This document shows, one piece after another, positions 59,043-64,000 of a stretch of DNA of 64,000 nt. Numbering within the stretch: position 1 is the stretch's first letter; every line of letters begins with the position of its first letter. Under the pieces are notes generated by a model. The model was given only the letters and a program-made list of their open reading frames with translations, made no database searches and was not told the origin of the DNA. The DNA is from Bemisia tabaci (Eukaryota > Arthropoda > Insecta > Hemiptera > Aleyrodidae): positions 32,935,372 through 32,999,371 of the forward strand of contig NC_092797.1 in NCBI RefSeq assembly GCF_918797505.1, given 5' to 3'. The translations under genes were made by a program, and so were the position numbers.

Positions 59043-60726
59043 CCCCAATCCCAGGTCCTCAATTCTTCTTTAGCTGAAGTTTTAATGTTATGGTTTTGGT
59101 AACAATATTTACGGTCACGGTAACTATACCACATTGTTACGTAGACTGAAATATTTCTATCAACAAAAGTAGTTAGCAACTTTAACTGGAAACTAGAAAA
59201 GTATAGGTGCGACCTTTTAGAAATGGTCAGTTTAAGTTATCTCTGCATGGAGGAAATATCCTTTCTTTTTTCGGATAAACAGAAAAAATGTGCATTGTTA
59301 CCAGACGAACTAGCTTTGCATGATCCTTAAGAAATGTATAGGTACCATACCTCACTTAAAAATACCTCTAATTTTTATCTGTGTCATCAATTGTTTGTCT
59401 TCTCAATTCGTTTAAAAAGAACCAACGGTCATTTTTGCAATGATGACCGCTGCAGAAAGAAAAAAGTATGAATCAGCAGAGCCGAGGAAGGGACGAAGAA
59501 AAAAAATGCAATAGTGTATTTCCTTCGGAAAATACACTAACAGATTGAATATGGCTTACGTGGTGCAATGAACATTGTGAGAAATGTAAAAGGAAGAGGG
59601 CATGGCGCGAGTAATACGCCTTGATTACGATCCCTCCTCAACATTGCCATACGGTTGAGAAGAGACCTTAGATATATTTATGGGAGACGGATACTAGAGT
59701 AAGTCCACCTTCCTGCCATGCAACAGCACATAATCACGTGGGAAACAAAAGCTCGGGCCATAAATTGAAACAGGAACGCTCATTTCTCTGATGTTTGTTG
59801 AAGTCGGAGAGGTGACTGAGGTGAGAGACTTACATAAAAGATCATCTTCTCTATCTCACATTATAAAATTGCATAATGCCGCTTCCAGGAGGTCGCCGAG
59901 ATGAAAGGGAGGCTCCATAAGGAACAGGAGTCCCAGTGCACTTAGATTTCATTAGGGTATACCACCGGAGTATACCAATCGGAGTATACCGCCTTCTGCT
60001 TTGATCTGGCTTTGCTATGACCTGATATTGCATGCACGGAAAATTAGAGTCGCTAAAGTGTAAATGCTATTTAATAACTTTATCTAGTGGCAGTTGATGG
60101 AATAGTGCTGGGTGGACGATTTTCTGAAAGAAGATTAAATCCAAAAGTTCTGAAAGTTAGAATTAGAGTTTCTGGTAAATTAATTACTTCGATGAATAGT
60201 GTGGACTCATAGTGATATTCAATCATTATGTTAGTTTCAGGGGTTGGGAAAATATTCGATTTTACTGATTTATTCACTGAGACTGAGGAATGGTGGGGAA
60301 CCGTGTATTTACTTCCTTTTTACGTATCGAAGAGTTTCAAAACGTTTTAAAACTCGGTTCTTTTAAAATTAATATTTAGGGAAAATACTTTTACATTCCA
60401 AAGTACGGAATTTTTAAGAGGAAAACTTATTGGAATTTTTCCCTGAGGCTTTAATAATATTATTTTTAAGTGAACGGCACAGTTCATGAGGTGTTTTTCT
60501 CTTATTTATTCATGCTTTATCTTTTTTTTGGACTTTCTTATGAAACAATGTTTGAATCATTTTATTGTTTTTATTTTTATTTTTTCCATTATCCCCTCCC
60601 CATTTTTTATAATTCATGAGTGTTTCGTATTGGAAAGAGATATCGCCCATGAGCTCTAAGTGACAACTTTATCATTAAATTACATTATCAACATTGATTA
60701 AATTTTCACGGATGAAGACATAACTT
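59043..60726. other. No gene recognised
   Basis: AT-rich sequence. A short repeat of gtataccnncggagtatacc lies at about 59955-59995. No exon supported. Confidence 0.45.
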
Positions 60727-60730
60727 AATA

Positions 60731-60982
60731 CTGCCGTGCCATTGAAGAACGCCGTATGAACTTTTAGACGTTGCCACGTTTCTTTCGATAAAACCTTAAT
60801 TTTCTGGATCAATCTTCAATTTTTTCTTCAATTTTTTTCAGACAATTTTGTTCGCAATTTCGTATACAATGTCTGAAAATTTAAAGAAAAATACGCATTG
60901 TCGTTCTCAAATATACATGTTTTATCCGGAGCAATTTGGCAACTCTCAAATATTCATACTTCGTTGTTTCTTAGCACAGCAG
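60731..60982. mobile_element. Family A MITE, copy 12, with AATA duplication
   Basis: CTGCCGTGCCATTGAAGAAC ... GTTGTTTCTTAGCACAGCAG; AATA at 60727-60730 and 60983-60986. 252 bp. Confidence 0.88.
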
Positions 60983-60986
60983 AATA

Positions 60987-61463
60987 AGTGAGCGCAACGA
61001 TACGAAAAGAAGACCGAACCAGATCTTTTCACGTGCATCACCGGCACGAGCGAGGAAGACGCGGTGATGATATTTTTAAACGTCGTAAATCCGGCGCGGC
61101 GAATGCGGCGACGGATAGGTGCACCAGTCTAGGAAACGTCTGGGACAGCTTTTAGAGTTGATGCGATGCAAATGGGCCCGTCATCCCGGGTCTCACCGCA
61201 AGCTCCGGGGTGCATCTCACTGGGAAGACACCGCTCGTGCCGCCTCGGTTGCGTCACTTCCTTTTTCGGGCGCTCCGAGCGGCCCGCTCCCGAGACAGGT
61301 AGATGAGATGTCAGAGGTCGGTGCATAGTTCGCGGTTGCGGTCACCCGTGACTAATTCCACGCGCTGCTTTATGAGATCTATGAGACCCCGCAAGCTGTT
61401 CCTGACTAGACTCACTGTATATTCTTCGCCTTTGTTTTTCATAGTAAATGGACCAGTAGACAA
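60987..61463. other. CpG-rich patch, no gene recognised
   Basis: 60990-61340 is GC- and CpG-rich (for example aaatccggcgcggcgaatgc). Overlapping frames on both strands have no domain. Confidence 0.35.
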
Positions 61464-61692
61464 CACTGGAAAGAAAACCACATTGGATCTAGAGTCCAGA
61501 CTCTTAAAAACATCGACAAGAAAAAGTACTCTTGATTCAATCAGAATCTAGCTTAAATTAAGAACCAAGCCTCTTAATTTGAGCTGATTTCATTTTGATT
61601 TAAGCTCAAATCTGGTTGAATCAAGAGTCCTTTTTCTTGTCAATGTTTCCAAGAGTCTGGACTCTAGAGCCAATGTGTTTTTTTTTCCAGTG
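61464..61692. mobile_element. Family B MITE, copy 3
   Basis: CACTGGAAAGAAAACCACAT ... GTGTTTTTTTTTTCCAGTG with AA on both sides; 229 bp, inner arms as at 23.9 and 29.5 kb. Confidence 0.88.
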
Positions 61693-61750
61693 AAGGTTCA
61701 AATTGAAGTATTCTGAACGATAATTACTGAAATCAACGCTTAATTAAGCT

Positions 61751-62055
61751 TAGAGTCCCTTTATACTGAGAGTAAAGACAATGCGAATCCATTCCTGATT
61801 GGTTCCCTTATTTTAGGCCTTCCCGGTGTCACAAACGGGAATAAATATTAAGTTTTCACCGATTACAAAGATTATAAACTGAAATGGACCAGGGAAGGCA
61901 AAGAACAAATTCAGTGAGAAAGGGAACGGAGATTGGAATTCAGAAATTGTTGATCAAAGATTACAAGGAATGTCCGATTTGTGTATTCTTTATTCCCGTT
62001 TGCACGCGACATCCATGAGCCGCGTTGTCTCAACTCTCTCTGTAAAGGGACTCTA
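61751..62055. mobile_element. Inverted-repeat element with TA flanks
   Basis: 61753-62053 starts GAGTCCCTTTATACTGAGAG and ends CTCTCTGTAAAGGGACTC, flanked by TA as in mariner-type insertion. The interior has tttattcccgtttg and its partial complement. No transposase. Confidence 0.75.
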
Positions 62056-63290
62056 GTATTACAGTATCTTATTAAGTACGGATTCGCAAGATGAAATTTG
62101 CAGAATGCTTAAATTCGTACCTTAATCGCTTAATCGCCCGTTGAACATCTGTAACGGATAGTGCGCTCAATTGGTTTGGAGACTTAAACGCACGGTGAAG
62201 AAAGTAAGCGCTATTCCGCAGCAGATCACTTTCGGGTTTGGGCTTATTGGCTATCCAAGTTGGGCCCTTTTTGACCTTATTTTCACCTGATACAGATGCA
62301 TTTGATATTTAGGGTGGCTCGTATTTATAAGTGGGATAATATTTGTCAAAAATTATTAATTCGTTATAACTCTAAAATAAAAATGTAAAAAGAAAATATG
62401 TCAGAGATGCATAGCACACAATTTCGCATGAACTCTCCTTTCGTCCACACAAATTATAGACTTGGTTAAATACAGTTATTACGTATGACAGGAACATACG
62501 GGATGCCGGTAGCCCGTGTTTCGCGGCGGGAGATTAGAGGAAAGTGAATACACACGTGGGAGTGATATTTTTTTCTTCGTACAAAAAACCGCGCGCGGCC
62601 GCCGGAAGAACCTGTTTTGCAGGGCGAGTAGGGAATATTCCTCGAACGCAGACACCGGAAAGGATCCGCAAATCCGGGGGCTCCCGGTGCCCCCCCCCCC
62701 CCCGCCCTTCAGCCACGTCTGGCACCAAAAGCTGTTCCACCTCCTCCGGCTCCTCTATTAATATTGAGCTGTTTATCCTTTTAACTTTGAGACAAACTAA
62801 ACTCACTAGACAATAATTGTTGAGCAAATGGACGGATTTAAGCCCATTTAAATTCATGTTGTCTAATTTTCTCTCATGTTTTATCTTTTCAACAGAAAAT
62901 CAAATTACACACCGCTCCGAAAATCTCTGTCAATTTTTTTTTTAAATATTTGGGTACAATGTCAAATCATCATATTGCTTCGTTCACTGTTAAAAAATAA
63001 AGCATGGAAGTTATATAGAGGTCTTTTGATGCAGTTTTGCTAATTTTGGTTAAATACTTTCAAACCACACGCATCGAGTTTATATTCACGAGAACAAAAA
63101 TCATTGAATTGATCCTAGAAAGCCTATACAAATGAGTGGGATATCCAAAGAAAGATTATTTTATCGGTATAGTTTTTCTTTAAAGTTGTTTTTTCTCTTT
63201 TCTCTCGCCTCTCTTTTAAATTTTATACATGGAGGTGAAGTATTTCACAATTTGATACCTCGCACTAAATTTTTTACTAACGGAAACATC
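62056..63290. other. No gene recognised
   Basis: A GC-rich patch with a C run at 62510-62760. The frames there overlap on both strands and lack domains. The rest is AT-rich. Confidence 0.45.
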
Positions 63291-63293
63291 AAT

Positions 63294-63514
63294 GGACGTA
63301 TTTCTGTCAAACGGAACTAAGCGCCAATTTGAGTTCCTTTTGAGGAATTTAGAATCCCGGATAGCGCGTTCTGTCAAACGGACCTGAGCGCCGTGGAAAA
63401 GCATTGCGAGTATAGGACGGAATAAGCCGGACGCCCAATTCCGCCGCCAATCCAAGCCCCCCTCTACCTTCCTCACCCTATGGCGCTTCGGTCCGTTTGA
63501 TAGAAATACGTCCA
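63294..63514. mobile_element. Inverted-repeat element TGGACGTATTTCT
   Basis: TGGACGTATTTCTGTCAAAC, GGAACTAAGCGCCA pairs with TGGCGCTTCGGTCC, GTTTGATAGAAATACGTCCA. The motif gttctgtcaaacggacctga inside repeats the arm a third time. Confidence 0.8.
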
Positions 63515-64000
63515 AATAAAAATTACTGTTAAAAGCGATCACAAACTGACCTTCCTTGCCTCCAATACATCATAAATATTTTCAAACGCATATCATGAAG
63601 ATGCCGTAAAGATTACTATGTATTACTCGCTATTTCCTAGACGAAGCATTGTATCTGTTTTCCGATGTTGCAAAATTTTCATTAGTATATTGTATGTTTG
63701 CCAGCAAATGTTTGATAAATTCTGTACGGAGATTACAGTTATTTTTCCTCTGACTAAATGTGAAACTTAGCAAAATTTTAAAAAAGATATAGCTCAGGAA
63801 TATTCTCGTAAAAAACTGAATAGTTAAGTCGATTTTGCAACCTTCAAATGGAGTTATGCTCCTTCTTCTAGGAAATGACGCGACGATTTGCTCTCATTGA
63901 ACTTGGCAACGTTAGAGTGGGAAGGGTATAATTTCAGCTTACTATGAAAGCAAAAACGGACTTGACTGATTCCCATATTTACGTGCATTAGTTAGAGGCC
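63515..64000. other. No gene recognised
   Basis: AT-rich window end; nothing supportable. Confidence 0.5.

Overview
The window reads as nuclear DNA of an animal, most likely an insect. It is AT-rich, has no operon-like packing of ORFs, shows spliced genes with GT..AG junctions and TATA/initiator promoters, and is full of short inverted-repeat transposons. The most abundant short element (ends reading CTGCCGTGCTAAGGAAGAAC) looks like sequence I associate with the whitefly Bemisia tabaci. That species assignment is from memory and was not tested. Almost all listed ORFs of 60-120 codons are chance frames or shadows of repeats.

Genes. Two long, GC-richer, proline-rich coding exons on the + strand are convincing: 3863-5666 (gene 1) and 24239-25451 (gene 2). 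Both start at a splice acceptor, both enter in the same phase, and both open with a similar short segment (hydrophobic strand, then VVP/HVP, then a histidine cluster such as HIHHYP or IHHHHV). They appear to be diverged paralogues in the same orientation, coding for secreted low-complexity proteins. For gene 2 the signal-peptide exon can be read directly (21204-21271, joining in phase across a 2,967-bp intron). A further 5' exon with its own TATA box lies at about 18007-18262. For gene 1 a possible upstream exon is at 2377-2447, but its signal peptide was not found. A third transcription unit probably starts at 51286: a CpG-rich island carries a TATAAATA box 33 bp before a TCAGT initiator, and a strong splice donor follows at 51378. 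Its downstream exons are uncertain.

Mobile elements fill most of the rest. I recognise at least 11 copies of one roughly 250-bp MITE (family A, several with 4-bp target duplications). There are three copies of a roughly 227-bp MITE starting CACTGG (B), four hAT-like MITEs starting CAGTGGCG (C), and four copies of a roughly 240-580-bp MITE (D). There is also a piggyBac-like MITE with TTAA flanks, a hAT element with CAGGGCCGG ends, a fold-back element with a perfect 23-bp terminal repeat and AATATTG-rich arms, and an internally deleted Helitron with a readable 3' hairpin/CTAG end and a frameshifted zinc-motif ORF. Several single-copy inverted-repeat elements are also present. Nesting is frequent: B in O, a satellite block in D and in hAT, and inserts between the arms of A.

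Layout: 1-7450 gene 1 and its transposon-rich 3' flank; 7450-17970 repeats, simple sequence and satellite-like pieces; 17970-25650 gene 2; 25650-50800 transposon-dominated DNA with the Helitron at 48 kb; 50800-51380 promoter and first exon of a third gene; 51380-64000 probable introns or intergenic DNA with more MITEs and several CpG-rich patches. No tRNA or rRNA gene, CRISPR array or bacterial-type operon was found. No single undescribed system was found; the best leads are the secreted paralogue pair and the repeat families.
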